In this document: one piece after another, positions 32,174 to 41,292 of the stretch
Numbering within the stretch: position 1 is the stretch's first letter
Layout of the letters: each line of letters begins with the position of its first letter
Source of the DNA: Lachnospiraceae bacterium
Lineage (GTDB): Bacteria > Bacillota > Clostridia > Lachnospirales > Lachnospiraceae
Assembly (NCBI GenBank): GCA_009774395.1
Contig: VSNQ01000021.1
Coordinates: 1 to 44,010 of the forward strand
Reading direction: 5' to 3'
DNA: 44,010 nt
Notes under the pieces: model-generated
Seen by the model: the letters and a program-made list of their open reading frames with translations, nothing else
What the model was told of the DNA's origin: nothing
Databases searched by the model: none
Program-made: the position numbers and the translations under genes

Positions 32174-34411
32174 ATGGAAGAAAAAATATTAAAGACCGAA
32201 TACTCAGAAACAATGCAGAAGTCTTTTATCGACTATGCGATGAGTGTTATTATTGCCAGAGCGCTTCCGGATGTGCGCGATGGCTTAAAACCAGTACAGC
32301 GCAGAACCTTGTATGATATGCATGAACTGGGAATACGTTATGACAGACCTTATCGAAAGAGTGCGCGTATTGTGGGGGATACAATGGGTAAATACCACCC
32401 GCATGGTGACAGCTCTATCTATGAGGCGTTAGTAGTATTGACACAGGATTTTAAGAAAGGGATTCCTTTAATTGATGGCCATGGAAATTTTGGCAATATT
32501 GAGGGCGATGGCGCAGCTGCGATGCGTTATACAGAAGCACGTTTGCAAAAAATTTCGCAGGAGGCGCTGCTTGCTGATTTGGACAAGGATGTTGTAGATT
32601 TTGTACCAAATTTTGATGAAACGGAGAAAGAACCAAGTGTACTTCCTTGTCGTTTCCCTAATCTGCTAGTCAATGGTTCAGAGGGAATTGCTGTGGGTAT
32701 GGCAACGAGTATTCCACCACACAATCTTGGTGAAGTGATCGAGGCAACCAAAGCCTATATGAAGAATGAAAATATCACAACCAAGGAACTTATGCGATAT
32801 GTAAAAGGGCCTGATTTCCCAACAGGCGGGATTGTATGCAATAAGGATGATTTGCTGTCCATTTATGAAACAGGAGTAGGAAAAATTAAGCTGCGCGGCA
32901 AGGTAGAGGTGGAAAAAACAAAGGGTGGCAAATTAAATCTAATTATCAGTGAAATTCCGTACACGATGATTGGCGCAAATATTGGCAAATTTCTACAGGA
33001 TGTGGCACAGCTATACGAGCAGAAAAAAGCACCAGAAATTGTTGATATTTCCAATCAATCCTCTAAAGAGGGGATTCGTATTGTGATAGAATTGAAAAAA
33101 GATACAGATGTAGAAAATTTTAAAAATCTTTTGTATAAGAAAACACGGCTTGAGGATACATTTGGCGTCAATATGATAGCCATTGCAGGCGGGCGGCCAG
33201 AAACATTAGGATTAAAGAATATCATTGCGCAAAATGTTGCATTTCAGTATGAGATAACAACACGCAAATATACAACGTTATTAAATAAAGAGTTGGAAAA
33301 ACGTGAGATTCAAGAAGGTTTAATACGTGCCTGCAATATTATTGATTTAATTATTGAAATTTTGCGAGGCTCTAAAGATAGGGCAATGGTGAAAAAATGC
33401 TTGACTGATGGAGTCACTACAGGAATAAAATTTCGTTCCAAAGAATCTGCTATTATGGCGGAACAGTTAAATTTTACAGAGAAACAGGCAAATGCAATAT
33501 TGGATATGCGTCTATATAAACTGATTGGCTTGGAAATTGAAGCGCTTATGAAAGAAAATGAGCAGACGAACGCGAATATTTATCGTTATGAGGATATTCT
33601 CGACCGCCGTGATGCTATGGCACAAGTAATTATTCAAGAGTTGGATGTCATTAAGAAAGAATATTCCAAGAAACGCCGTACTTTGATTGAAAATGCACAG
33701 GAAGCAGTTTATGAGGAAAAGAAACCAGAAGAGATGGATGTTATTTTCTTAATGGATAAATTTGGCTACTGCAAAACAATTGATATGACAACATATGAGC
33801 GAAATAAGGAAGCAGCAGACGCAGAATTCAAATATGTAGTAAAATGTCGAAATACAGGGAGGATTTGTGTCTTTACAAATACCGGGCAATTACATACAAT
33901 AAAGGTAGTGGATATTCCGTTTGGCAAGTTTCGCGATAAAGGTCAGCCGATTGACAATATTAGTAATTATAATTCTGCGAATGAAGATATTTTGGCGATT
34001 ACCAGTCAGTCTGAGATGAATTTATACAGGCTGTTGTTTGTTACAAAACAGTCAATGTGTAAGATTATTAGCGGCGGGGAGTTTGATGTAGCAAAACGTA
34101 CAGTAACATCAACAAAACTAAGTGAAGGTGATGAAATTGTCAGTGTTGTGGTATTAAATGAGCAGCAGCATATTATATTGCAGAGTAAAGAAGGGTATTT
34201 TCTGCGTTTTGATATCAGTGAAATATCGGAAGTAAAGAAAACAGCATTAGGCGTACATGGAATGAAGATGGGAGATAATGACTATATTGAACAAGTATTT
34301 TATACATATGCAGGGCAAAATACCAAAATAGAGTATAAAGGGAAGCAAATTGATATGAATAAATTAAAAGTTGCAAAAAGGGATGCAAAAGGAACAAAAA
34401 TTAGAGTATAA
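32174..34411 (+). CDS. Type IIA topoisomerase subunit A (ParC-like)
   Basis: The 745-residue breakage-reunion subunit has catalytic Tyr119 in AAMRYTEARL, preceded by LPDVRDGLKPVQRR. The quinolone-contact region GKYHPHGDSSIYEAL puts Ser80 and Glu84 at exactly the E. coli ParC numbers. The protein is shorter than typical GyrA, and I see no GyrA-box (Q-R-G-G-K-G type) in the C-terminal beta-pinwheel, so DNA wrapping and true gyrase activity are unlikely. Together this favours topoisomerase IV (decatenase). ATG 32174 follows GGAG. It forms an operon with the B subunit; rsmD follows 24 bp downstream. Confidence 0.9.
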   Translation: MEEKILKTEYSETMQKSFIDYAMSVIIARALPDVRDGLKPVQRRTLYDMHELGIRYDRPYRKSARIVGDTMGKYHPHGDSSIYEALVVLTQDFKKGIPLIDGHGNFGNIEGDGAAAMRYTEARLQKISQEALLADLDKDVVDFVPNFDETEKEPSVLPCRFPNLLVNGSEGIAVGMATSIPPHNLGEVIEATKAYMKNENITTKELMRYVKGPDFPTGGIVCNKDDLLSIYETGVGKIKLRGKVEVEKTKGGKLNLIISEIPYTMIGANIGKFLQDVAQLYEQKKAPEIVDISNQSSKEGIRIVIELKKDTDVENFKNLLYKKTRLEDTFGVNMIAIAGGRPETLGLKNIIAQNVAFQYEITTRKYTTLLNKELEKREIQEGLIRACNIIDLIIEILRGSKDRAMVKKCLTDGVTTGIKFRSKESAIMAEQLNFTEKQANAILDMRLYKLIGLEIEALMKENEQTNANIYRYEDILDRRDAMAQVIIQELDVIKKEYSKKRRTLIENAQEAVYEEKKPEEMDVIFLMDKFGYCKTIDMTTYERNKEAADAEFKYVVKCRNTGRICVFTNTGQLHTIKVVDIPFGKFRDKGQPIDNISNYNSANEDILAITSQSEMNLYRLLFVTKQSMCKIISGGEFDVAKRTVTSTKLSEGDEIVSVVVLNEQQHIILQSKEGYFLRFDISEISEVKKTALGVHGMKMGDNDYIEQVFYTYAGQNTKIEYKGKQIDMNKLKVAKRDAKGTKIRV

Positions 34412-34435
34412 TCATAAATAGAGGAGAACTTTTAC

Positions 34436-34996
34436 ATGAGAGTGATTGCAGGAACTGCCCGAAGATTGTTACTAAAAACACCGCAAGGATTAGAAACGCG
34501 TCCTACTTCTGATATGATAAAGGAAACACTGTTTAATATGCTGATGCCTTATTTGCCCGGAGCTGTGGTTGTGGATCTATTTGCTGGAAGCGGTGGCATT
34601 GGGATTGAAGCATTAAGCCGTGGTGCACGTAAAGCGTATTTTGTTGAAAACAGCCCAAAAGCAATTGCGTGTATAACTGATAATTTAAAGCATACGCATT
34701 TAGAGGACAAGTCTGTTGTTTTAAAACAGGATGTTTTTGCTGCCCTATATGGAAGTATTCGGGATAAGGCGGATATTGTATTTCTTGATCCGCCTTATTT
34801 TCAGGGATTTGAAAAACGTGTTTTGGAAATTTTGCAGAATATGCCATATATTACGGAAGAATCGCGGGTGATTGTGGAGGCGTCTAATCAGACAATGTTT
34901 GATGACGTATCAGGGCTGGGCTTTGATGTGGAAAAAGAAAAAATTTATAAGACAAATAAGCATGTGTTTCTTCGGAAGAAAGGAACATGTTTGTAG
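34436..34996 (+). CDS. rsmD: 16S rRNA (guanine(966)-N2)-methyltransferase RsmD
   Basis: This 186-residue SAM-dependent methyltransferase modifies guanine 966 (E. coli numbering) in 16S rRNA during small-subunit assembly. It begins MRVIAGTARRLLLKTPQG, then RPTSDMIKETLFNML, the SAM site VVDLFAGSGGIGIEALSRGA, and the catalytic DPPY in VFLDPPYFQG. Length matches the family. Start ATG 34436 follows AGAGGAG. The order rsmD-coaD with ylbJ nearby is conserved in firmicutes (ylbH-coaD-ylbJ in B. subtilis), which supports the call. Confidence 0.95.
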   Translation: MRVIAGTARRLLLKTPQGLETRPTSDMIKETLFNMLMPYLPGAVVVDLFAGSGGIGIEALSRGARKAYFVENSPKAIACITDNLKHTHLEDKSVVLKQDVFAALYGSIRDKADIVFLDPPYFQGFEKRVLEILQNMPYITEESRVIVEASNQTMFDDVSGLGFDVEKEKIYKTNKHVFLRKKGTCL

Positions 34997-35041
34997 GCAA
35001 TATAAGTGTGTGGTGCACATTTATAAGATTGGAGGATTGCT

Positions 35042-35533
35042 ATGATTTCTGCTGTATATCCCGGAAGCTTTGACCCTATGACTTTAGGCCATTTGGACGT
35101 AATCCGCAGGGCATCCAAGATGTTTGACCATTTGACTGTAAGTGTTTTAGATAATAAGGCAAAGAATGCGTTGTTTTCCGTTGAAGAACGTGTTAGTATA
35201 TTAGAGGAGGCTACGCGTGAGCTGCCCAATGTTGAGGTAGACTCATTTAATGGGCTTTTAATTGATTATGCAAGACAAAAGGATATTCATATTTCTGTGC
35301 GTGGACTGCGTGCAATTACAGACTTTGAGTATGAGTTGCAGATTGCGCAGACAAACCGCAAATTGTCAGATGGAAAGCTTGATACTGTTTTTCTAACGAC
35401 AAGTCTGGAATATGCTTATCTAAGTTCTTCAAGCGTGAAAGAGATTGCGTCCTTTCATGGCGATATATCCCAGTGCGTGCCGGCGTTTGTGGCAAAGCTT
35501 GTTTATGAGAAATATGGGAGGATAGATGAATGA
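35042..35533 (+). CDS. coaD: Phosphopantetheine adenylyltransferase
   Basis: The 163-residue enzyme transfers AMP to 4'-phosphopantetheine, the penultimate step of coenzyme A synthesis. The nucleotidyltransferase signature is complete: YPGSFDPMTLGHLDVI at the start (T/HxGH), RGLRAITDFEYELQIAQTNRKL in the middle and YLSSSSVKEIASF (ISSTxVRE type) near the end. Length equals that of typical CoaD. ATG 35042 follows GGAGG. The stop overlaps the next gene by four bases (ATGA), implying coupled translation. Confidence 0.97.
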   Translation: MISAVYPGSFDPMTLGHLDVIRRASKMFDHLTVSVLDNKAKNALFSVEERVSILEEATRELPNVEVDSFNGLLIDYARQKDIHISVRGLRAITDFEYELQIAQTNRKLSDGKLDTVFLTTSLEYAYLSSSSVKEIASFHGDISQCVPAFVAKLVYEKYGRIDE

Positions 35534-36132
35534 GTAGTAGGATTGAGCAGTTAATTGACGAGATAGAAGGGTACATAGACAACTGCAAGTATAAGGCATT
35601 TTCTACAGATGTGATTATGGTAAATAAGGCGGAGATCGACGAATTAATTCGAGAGCTGCGCATAAAGACGCCAGAGGAAATTAAACGGTACCAAAAGATT
35701 ATTATGAATAAAGAAGCAATTTTAAATGATGCCAAGAAAAAGGCAGAAGAGCTTTTAAACAATGCTGCTGTGCAGACAAATGAGCTGATTAGCGAGCATC
35801 AGATTATGCAGCAGGCGTATGCGCAGGCAAATGAGATTGTAGAAACGGCGACGCATCAAGCACAGGAGATTCTTGACAATGCAACGATTGAAGCAAATAA
35901 TGTCCGTGCTGCGGCAATGCAGTATACGGATAATATTTTAGCAAATTTAGAAAATATTTTAATGCAATCCATAGAAGTTTCAACACGCGATTATAATACT
36001 TTGGTCGGGAATTTACGAGAAATTGAAAATGTTGTGGCGGCGAATCGGGCTGAACTTTTGCCGCCAGAAGTAATGGAAGAATCTAGTCAGAATAATAATG
36101 GCGCGGGAGCGTCTGGTTTAACCGTAATATAA
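35530..36132 (+). CDS. Coiled-coil protein resembling ATP-synthase subunit b/E or DivIVA helices
   Basis: The 200-residue soluble protein overlaps coaD by ATGA. Residues 1-60 are a short helical module (SSRIEQLIDEIEGYIDNCKYKAFS); residues 55-150 form one long Ala/Gln/Glu-rich coiled coil (NDAKKKAEELLNNAAVQTNE, ATHQAQEILDNATIEANNVRAAA), similar to stalk helices of ATP synthases and to DivIVA-like proteins. The C-terminal end is low-complexity (NNNGAGASG). No membrane segment. It has no partner ATPase genes here, so an ATP synthase role is unlikely; a structural or septum/envelope role is possible but not shown. Common in Lachnospiraceae after coaD. Confidence 0.8.
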   Translation: MSSRIEQLIDEIEGYIDNCKYKAFSTDVIMVNKAEIDELIRELRIKTPEEIKRYQKIIMNKEAILNDAKKKAEELLNNAAVQTNELISEHQIMQQAYAQANEIVETATHQAQEILDNATIEANNVRAAAMQYTDNILANLENILMQSIEVSTRDYNTLVGNLREIENVVAANRAELLPPEVMEESSQNNNGAGASGLTVI

Positions 36133-36180
36133 GTAAACCAATATCCAAAGTTTATACGAAGAAAGGAGTAACATTATAAA

Positions 36181-37215
36181 ATGACAAATCGAATCCGAAA
36201 TATTGTAAGTTTAATTTTATGTGCCGCAGTATTCTGTGTGGCTGTTTTCCAATTAGGAGGTTTAAAAGTTTATGCAGAGGAGCCAGTTGTCGTTGTGATT
36301 GATCCAGGGCATGGCGGAAAGAATCTTGGTACAGATTATTTGTCGATACCTGAGAAAGCATATACCTTAATGGTTGCACTCTATATGAAAGAACATCTTG
36401 AAACTTATCAAAATGTAAAGGTTTATATGACACGTACACAGGATATAGATGTCGATTTAGAGGATCGGGCAGAATTTGCTAAAAGCGTAAATGCGGATTT
36501 TTTATTTTCTCTTCATTTTAATATGTCACTTTCACATACGTTATATGGTAGTGAAGTATGGATTCCGTCAACGGGAACTCTTTATAGCCAGGCCTATAGT
36601 GCTGGTAATGAGTTTATGAAACAGTTTGAAGAAATGGGACTGTTTAACCGTGGAATTAAGACTAGGATAGGAGATCGCGGTGATTATTATGGAATTATCC
36701 GTCATTGTACTACACGGAATATACCATCAATTATTGTAGAACATTGTCATGTTGATAGTGTAAATGATATTGCCAATATCCAGTCACCAGAGAAGCTAAA
36801 AGAGTTTGGTATTCGTGATGCAGAAGCAGTAGCAAAATATTTTGGATTGACTTCTAAAGACAATAAGACCGATTACAGTACTTATGCACCACTTGCAGTA
36901 CCAACGCCGGCAAGCATAGTTTATAATGATACCACACCACCAGAATATGTAACTGCAAAGCTTGTTAAGTATGATAAAACCAGTAAATATGCAACAGTAG
37001 AATTGACTGCAATAGACAATGAATCGGCATTACAATACTATGCATTTTCCTGTGATAACGGAACAACTTGGTCAACATTTCAACCATGGAAAAGAGGAGT
37101 CAACACAATGACTGCAACAGTTAATCTAGGCATTGGAAAGAAAACCAATGTACTGTTTAAGGTATCTAATATTTATGACAGGGAAACAACCTCTAATGTA
37201 TTAACATTAAATTAA
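36181..37215 (+). CDS. Secreted N-acetylmuramoyl-L-alanine amidase (Amidase_3)
   Basis: The 344-residue protein cleaves the amide bond between MurNAc and the stem peptide in peptidoglycan. A signal peptide (about 1-32, ending VYA-EE) is followed by a zinc amidase domain: DPGHGG (His44), Glu58 in IPEKA, SLHFN (His112) and catalytic Glu187 in IVEHCH. RAEFAKSVNADFLFSLHFN is typical. The C-terminal 100 residues (about 245-344, TPPEYVTAKLVKYDKTSKYATVELTA) look like an Ig-like/beta domain, perhaps wall-binding. Start ATG 36181 has AAGGAG 12 bases upstream. It sits at the end of the rsmD-coaD block beside sporulation gene ylbJ. Confidence 0.93.
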   Translation: MTNRIRNIVSLILCAAVFCVAVFQLGGLKVYAEEPVVVVIDPGHGGKNLGTDYLSIPEKAYTLMVALYMKEHLETYQNVKVYMTRTQDIDVDLEDRAEFAKSVNADFLFSLHFNMSLSHTLYGSEVWIPSTGTLYSQAYSAGNEFMKQFEEMGLFNRGIKTRIGDRGDYYGIIRHCTTRNIPSIIVEHCHVDSVNDIANIQSPEKLKEFGIRDAEAVAKYFGLTSKDNKTDYSTYAPLAVPTPASIVYNDTTPPEYVTAKLVKYDKTSKYATVELTAIDNESALQYYAFSCDNGTTWSTFQPWKRGVNTMTATVNLGIGKKTNVLFKVSNIYDRETTSNVLTLN

Positions 37216-37262
37216 TTATGACGTAATACTAGCTGTTTCTTTGCATTAGAAATTGCGCATCA

Positions 37263-37346
37263 AATGAATCCGTTTCATTTTAATCCGAATATCTTGGCAC
37301 ATTCAATGGTTTCGCCGCAGGTTTCGACTAATGAAACGGATTCATC
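37263..37346. pseudogene. Fragment of a second pta-like gene inside a 16-bp inverted repeat
   Basis: On the minus strand, 37348-37278 reads LDESVSLVETCGETIECAKIFGLK and then stop. This matches pta in this window (IDPTEEELVEICGETIECAKIFGVD) closely, so it is a remnant of a pta-like gene, diverged in nucleotides from 28900-28950. ATGAATCCGTTTCATT (37264-37279) is the exact complement of 37330-37345, bracketing 50 bases of pta sequence. The right arm also encodes the last residues of YlbJ (MNPFH) in another frame. So ylbJ ends inside the fragment. Confidence 0.7.
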
Positions 37347-38329
37347 AAGACTAAGATAACAATATAATATATTGCAGAAACTCCTGTAATAAATACTTTG
37401 TTTTTTAGGTATTGGAATAACGACAGATTTGATTTTTCCAAAAAGCTGCTTGTTTGTAAAAGGCAGGATATTCCACTAAAACACAGCGCTGTCATAGTCC
37501 AAAATACCTTTTCGGCGCTGCTCAAGGTCGTAATATAAATAGATTGTACTCCGCCGATAATTTCTATAAAACTTGACAGAACCGATTTGCCATTTGCCGC
37601 AATTGGTATAAAATCCAATAGTATACGAAAGGAATTGGTAAATGTAATATAACCGCCTAATAATATTAAGGATTGTGTATTTTCAAGGCAGGCTTTTTTT
37701 ATAATAGACGGCAAAGGAATGGGCTTGTTGTAGTGCGGATTGTTGCTGTTAGTGTTTTTATTATTTTTATTGTTGGAATATGTATTTTGAATATTTTTGC
37801 TATTTGGAGTGATTTCTGTAAAAGAGGAGTGTTTTGTATATCTGCGGCTTAACAAAATACCATAGACAGCCGGTATTCCATACATACCAAATAGAAACGG
37901 CAGTTTATTGTGGTAGCCGCATTCTCCCAGAATTGGAAGAATAATTCCAAGGAAATATGCAGGCCCTATGTTATTACAAAAACCAAGCAGCGATTGGGCT
38001 TCGGCTTGACTGATTTTACCATTTTCATAGAGTTCACTTACGACTTTTGCACCCATTGGAAAACCGCACAAAAAGCCGATAAAAATAGCATATAAACCAT
38101 ATTCGCTATAGTGGTAGATGCGTTTTAGCAGATGACTGAGCAAATGTCCCAGTTCAATGTCGGCACCGCTGTAAATCATTACGGAACTGATCATCATAAA
38201 CGGAAATAATGTAGGCACCATTTTCACAGCCCACTGGTAAAGCCCTTGATAAGCATATTGAAATGTGGCTGTTGGATGGCTTAAAACAATGATAATTAAG
38301 ATAAGATATGCTAGAGTTTTCAATCGCAT
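37328..38329 (-). CDS. ylbJ: Sporulation integral membrane protein YlbJ
   Basis: This polytopic membrane protein of the Gate/nucleoside-recognition type is needed for normal spore cortex in B. subtilis. Hydrophobic segments span the 333 residues. Key regions are MVPTLFPFMMISSVMIYSG (about 36-55) and IGFLCGFPMGAKVVSELYENGKISQAEAQSLLGFCNNIGPAYFLG (about 100-145), both diagnostic. The protein is shorter than B. subtilis YlbJ (about 408), and an Asn-rich insertion (SNNKNNKNTNSNN, about 185-200) is lineage-specific. ATG 38329 has AAGGA upstream. Its neighbourhood with rsmD-coaD is conserved, though ylbJ is here inverted. The last codons overlap a pta fragment. Confidence 0.9.
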   Translation of the reverse strand: MRLKTLAYLILIIIVLSHPTATFQYAYQGLYQWAVKMVPTLFPFMMISSVMIYSGADIELGHLLSHLLKRIYHYSEYGLYAIFIGFLCGFPMGAKVVSELYENGKISQAEAQSLLGFCNNIGPAYFLGIILPILGECGYHNKLPFLFGMYGIPAVYGILLSRRYTKHSSFTEITPNSKNIQNTYSNNKNNKNTNSNNPHYNKPIPLPSIIKKACLENTQSLILLGGYITFTNSFRILLDFIPIAANGKSVLSSFIEIIGGVQSIYITTLSSAEKVFWTMTALCFSGISCLLQTSSFLEKSNLSLFQYLKNKVFITGVSAIYYIVILVLMNPFH

Positions 38330-38484
38330 TTCTTATATCCTTGATTTTATGGCTTTTATTATAGCTTATTGTATTGCTCAAGAATTTATTCTAAATAAAA
38401 TATCGAAATGTTTGAAAGAGCAAATTAATGAAATGACATTGGACGGTGGATAGTAACTACAAGGAAATAGGAGTATATAGTATT

Positions 38485-39195
38485 ATGCGGCTTGATAAAT
38501 ATCTTACGGAACTGCAAATAGGAACACGCAGTCAGGTGAAACAGATAATACGAAAAGGCAGCGTTTTCGTCAACGGAGAGCCTGTGAAAAAACCAGAATA
38601 CTCTGTTGACGAAGCAAATGATACAATTATATATAACGGAAAGGTATTGTCTTACCAGAAGTATCAATATTTTATGCTGTATAAGCCTGCAGGCGTTGTT
38701 ACTGCGACAAAGGATAATTTCGATAAAACAGTTTTAGATTTGCTGCCGTCAGATGCTGGAAAGGGATTGTTTCCTGTTGGACGTTTGGATAAGGATACGG
38801 AGGGGCTTTTGTTGATTACAAATGACGGAGAACTTGCGCATAGGCTGCTGGCACCAAAAAAACACGTGGAGAAAACATATTATACTGAGTGCAGTGGAAC
38901 GATTTCGCGGGAAGCAGTTGCAAGGTTGGAACAGGGAATTGATATTGGCGACGATACTCCGACAAAACCGGCAAAAGTAAAGATACTTTCACAGATGACA
39001 GATATGTATACTTTGGAATTGACTATTACAGAGGGGAGGTTTCACCAAGTAAAGCGGATGATTGCGGCAGCAGGCGGACAGGTAACTTATTTAAAGAGAA
39101 TTGCAATGGGAACTCTAACGCTGGACAGCACGCTGGAAAAAGGAAGTTATCGAGTGCTTACAGAGCAGGAATTAGTAGAATTAAAGCAATTATAG
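38485..39195 (+). CDS. rsuA: 16S rRNA pseudouridine synthase RsuA-type
   Basis: The protein has 236 residues from ATG 38485 (AGGAG 11 bases upstream; an in-frame ATG at 38446 has no site). It has an N-terminal S4 domain (MRLDKYLTELQIGTRSQVKQIIRKG) and the RsuA catalytic core with the aspartate in VGRLDKDTEGLLLITNDG. It also has HRLLAPKKHVEKTYY and the TEGRFHQVKRMIAAAGGQVTYLKR C-terminal block, typical of RsuA (pseudouridine 516 of 16S rRNA) rather than RluB/F. It is divergent to ylbJ and 12 bp from the YgiQ-like gene, so probably co-transcribed with it. Confidence 0.9.
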   Translation: MRLDKYLTELQIGTRSQVKQIIRKGSVFVNGEPVKKPEYSVDEANDTIIYNGKVLSYQKYQYFMLYKPAGVVTATKDNFDKTVLDLLPSDAGKGLFPVGRLDKDTEGLLLITNDGELAHRLLAPKKHVEKTYYTECSGTISREAVARLEQGIDIGDDTPTKPAKVKILSQMTDMYTLELTITEGRFHQVKRMIAAAGGQVTYLKRIAMGTLTLDSTLEKGSYRVLTEQELVELKQL

Positions 39196-39207
39196 ACAAG
39201 GGGGGCG

Positions 39208-41244
39208 GTGCATTTGTCACTGGTAAATGGTTTTCTTCCAGTATCAATGGAGGAGGTAAAAGAGTTAGGATTAACACAGTTAGATTTTGTATATGTAACG
39301 GGAGATGCTTATGTGGATCATCCGTCGTTTGGCAATGCGATTATTACACGTGTTTTGCAGTCGCATGGTTACAGTGTGGGAATTATTTCACAGCCCGATT
39401 GGAAAGATAATAATAGTATTACTGTTTTAGGCGAGCCTAGGCTTGCCTTTCTTGTTTCTTCCGGAAATATGGATTCTATGGTAAATCATTATTATGTATC
39501 AAAAAAGCGCCGGGATAGTGATGCCTATACGGCAGGTGGCGTCAGTGGCAAACGGCCGGATCATGCAACCGTGGTATATGGAAACTTAATACGAAAAAGC
39601 TACAGAACCACGCCAATTATTCTTGGCGGCATTGAAGCGAGTCTTCGTCGTATGGCACATTATGATTATTGGTCGGATTCTTTTAAACGTTCGATTTTAT
39701 TAGATAGTCAGGCGGATTTAATTTCCTATGGGATGGGGGAAAAGTCGATTGTTGAGATAGCGGATGCGTTAAATAGTGGGATTTCGGTTAAGGATTTATC
39801 GTTTATAGCTGGGACGGTTTATAAAACAAAAGATATTTCGGGGCTTTATGATTATGAATTGCTGCCCTCATATAGCGCAATGGCAGAAGATAAGACGCTG
39901 TATGCCAAGAGCTTTCAAATCCAGCATAACAATACAGACCCCATTAATGGAAAAACGCTTGTTGAGCCGTATCCTAACGGCGTTTATATTGTGCAGAATA
40001 TTCCGCAGCCGCCCCTTACAATGCAGGAAATGGATGATGTCTATGCGCTTCCATATACAAGAACTTATCATCCTTCATATGAAAAAATGGGTGGTGTTCC
40101 GGCGATAGCAGAGATAAAGTTTTCGTTGATCAGCAATCGTGGATGTTTCGGCGGCTGCAATTTTTGTGCATTGACGTTCCATCAAGGGCGAACAATACAA
40201 GTTAGAAGTCACGAATCCATAATAAAGGAAGCAGAACAAATAATACAGGATAAAGATTTTAAAGGTTATATTCATGATGTTGGTGGCCCGACAGCAAATT
40301 TCAGGCAGCCCTCCTGCCAAAGACAGTTGACAGCAGGCGTATGCAAACACCGTCAATGCCTGTTTCCAAAGCCATGCCCGAATTTAGAAATTGATCATTC
40401 GGATTATTTAGCGTTGCTACGGAAGTTACGCAGTCTGCCGCGTGTTAAAAAGGTATTTGTGCGTTCGGGAATCCGTTTTGATTACTTGTTATTGGATAAA
40501 GATAATACATTTTTTAGAGAACTTGTGGAACATCATATCAGCGGACAGCTTAAAGTAGCGCCAGAGCATATTTGTGATGCTGTTTTAAGCAAAATGGGAA
40601 AGCCAGAAAATGCAGTATATGAAGCATTTACGAAAAAATACCGCCATTTTAATGAGAAACTTGGGAAAAATCAATTTCTAGTTCCTTATTTAATGTCTTC
40701 GCATCCCGGTTCAACATTAAAAGAAGCTGTTGCATTGGCAGAATATTTGCGGGATATTGGATATATGCCGGAGCAGGTTCAAGATTTTTACCCAACCCCC
40801 TCCACAATGTCTACGGTGATGTATTATACAGGAATTGATCCAGCAAATATGAAACCTGTCTATGTGTGCAAAAATCCGCACGAAAAAGCAATGCAAAGAG
40901 CACTAATTCAGTATAGAAATCCGAAAAATTATGATTTAGTGTATGAAGCATTAATAGCAGCACATAGAGAAGACCTGATTGGATTTGATAAAAAATGTCT
41001 AATAAAACCACGGAAAATAACAGATAGAAGTACAAAAGAGAAAGTAATTCAGCAAGGAAAAAGAAAAGCGAAAGATAGTATGCAAAATAATAAAAATAAT
41101 ATAAAGCAAAATAACATAAAAAATAAAGCAAAAAATAATGTGCATCATAGTGCGCAAAATAGTAAAAATGGTAAAAAACAGCCAAATATAAATAATAATA
41201 GAAAAAATAAGATAAAAAATAATGCACATAAAAAAAGCAAATAA
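39208..41244 (+). CDS. YgiQ family radical SAM protein
   Basis: The 678-residue protein starts at GTG 39208 with a G-rich site just upstream. The N-terminal part (about 1-280) is the YgiQ-specific domain with FLPVSMEEVKELGLTQLDFVYVTGDAYVDHPSFG. A radical SAM 4Fe-4S cluster motif CFGGCNFC follows (Cys313, Cys317, Cys320), then FRQPSCQ, CLFPKPCPNL and KVAPEHICDAVLSKMGKP. The C-terminal DUF3362-type region (about 550-600) is followed by an unusual tail of about 70 residues that is almost only Lys/Asn/Gln/His (41030-41244). The reaction catalysed by this family is not established. The tail may be nucleic-acid-binding or a low-complexity expansion. Confidence 0.93.
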   Translation: MHLSLVNGFLPVSMEEVKELGLTQLDFVYVTGDAYVDHPSFGNAIITRVLQSHGYSVGIISQPDWKDNNSITVLGEPRLAFLVSSGNMDSMVNHYYVSKKRRDSDAYTAGGVSGKRPDHATVVYGNLIRKSYRTTPIILGGIEASLRRMAHYDYWSDSFKRSILLDSQADLISYGMGEKSIVEIADALNSGISVKDLSFIAGTVYKTKDISGLYDYELLPSYSAMAEDKTLYAKSFQIQHNNTDPINGKTLVEPYPNGVYIVQNIPQPPLTMQEMDDVYALPYTRTYHPSYEKMGGVPAIAEIKFSLISNRGCFGGCNFCALTFHQGRTIQVRSHESIIKEAEQIIQDKDFKGYIHDVGGPTANFRQPSCQRQLTAGVCKHRQCLFPKPCPNLEIDHSDYLALLRKLRSLPRVKKVFVRSGIRFDYLLLDKDNTFFRELVEHHISGQLKVAPEHICDAVLSKMGKPENAVYEAFTKKYRHFNEKLGKNQFLVPYLMSSHPGSTLKEAVALAEYLRDIGYMPEQVQDFYPTPSTMSTVMYYTGIDPANMKPVYVCKNPHEKAMQRALIQYRNPKNYDLVYEALIAAHREDLIGFDKKCLIKPRKITDRSTKEKVIQQGKRKAKDSMQNNKNNIKQNNIKNKAKNNVHHSAQNSKNGKKQPNINNNRKNKIKNNAHKKSK

Positions 41245-41292
41245 AAGTTATAAATTGGTTAGATTTTGCTTAATTCTTGATGCAGGTGCAAC

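Noticed and set aside
40811..41227. 138-codon minus-strand tyrosine/phenylalanine-rich frame
   Set aside because: It is the antisense of the Lys/Asn-rich tail of the YgiQ gene; its composition is a by-product of A-rich codons.
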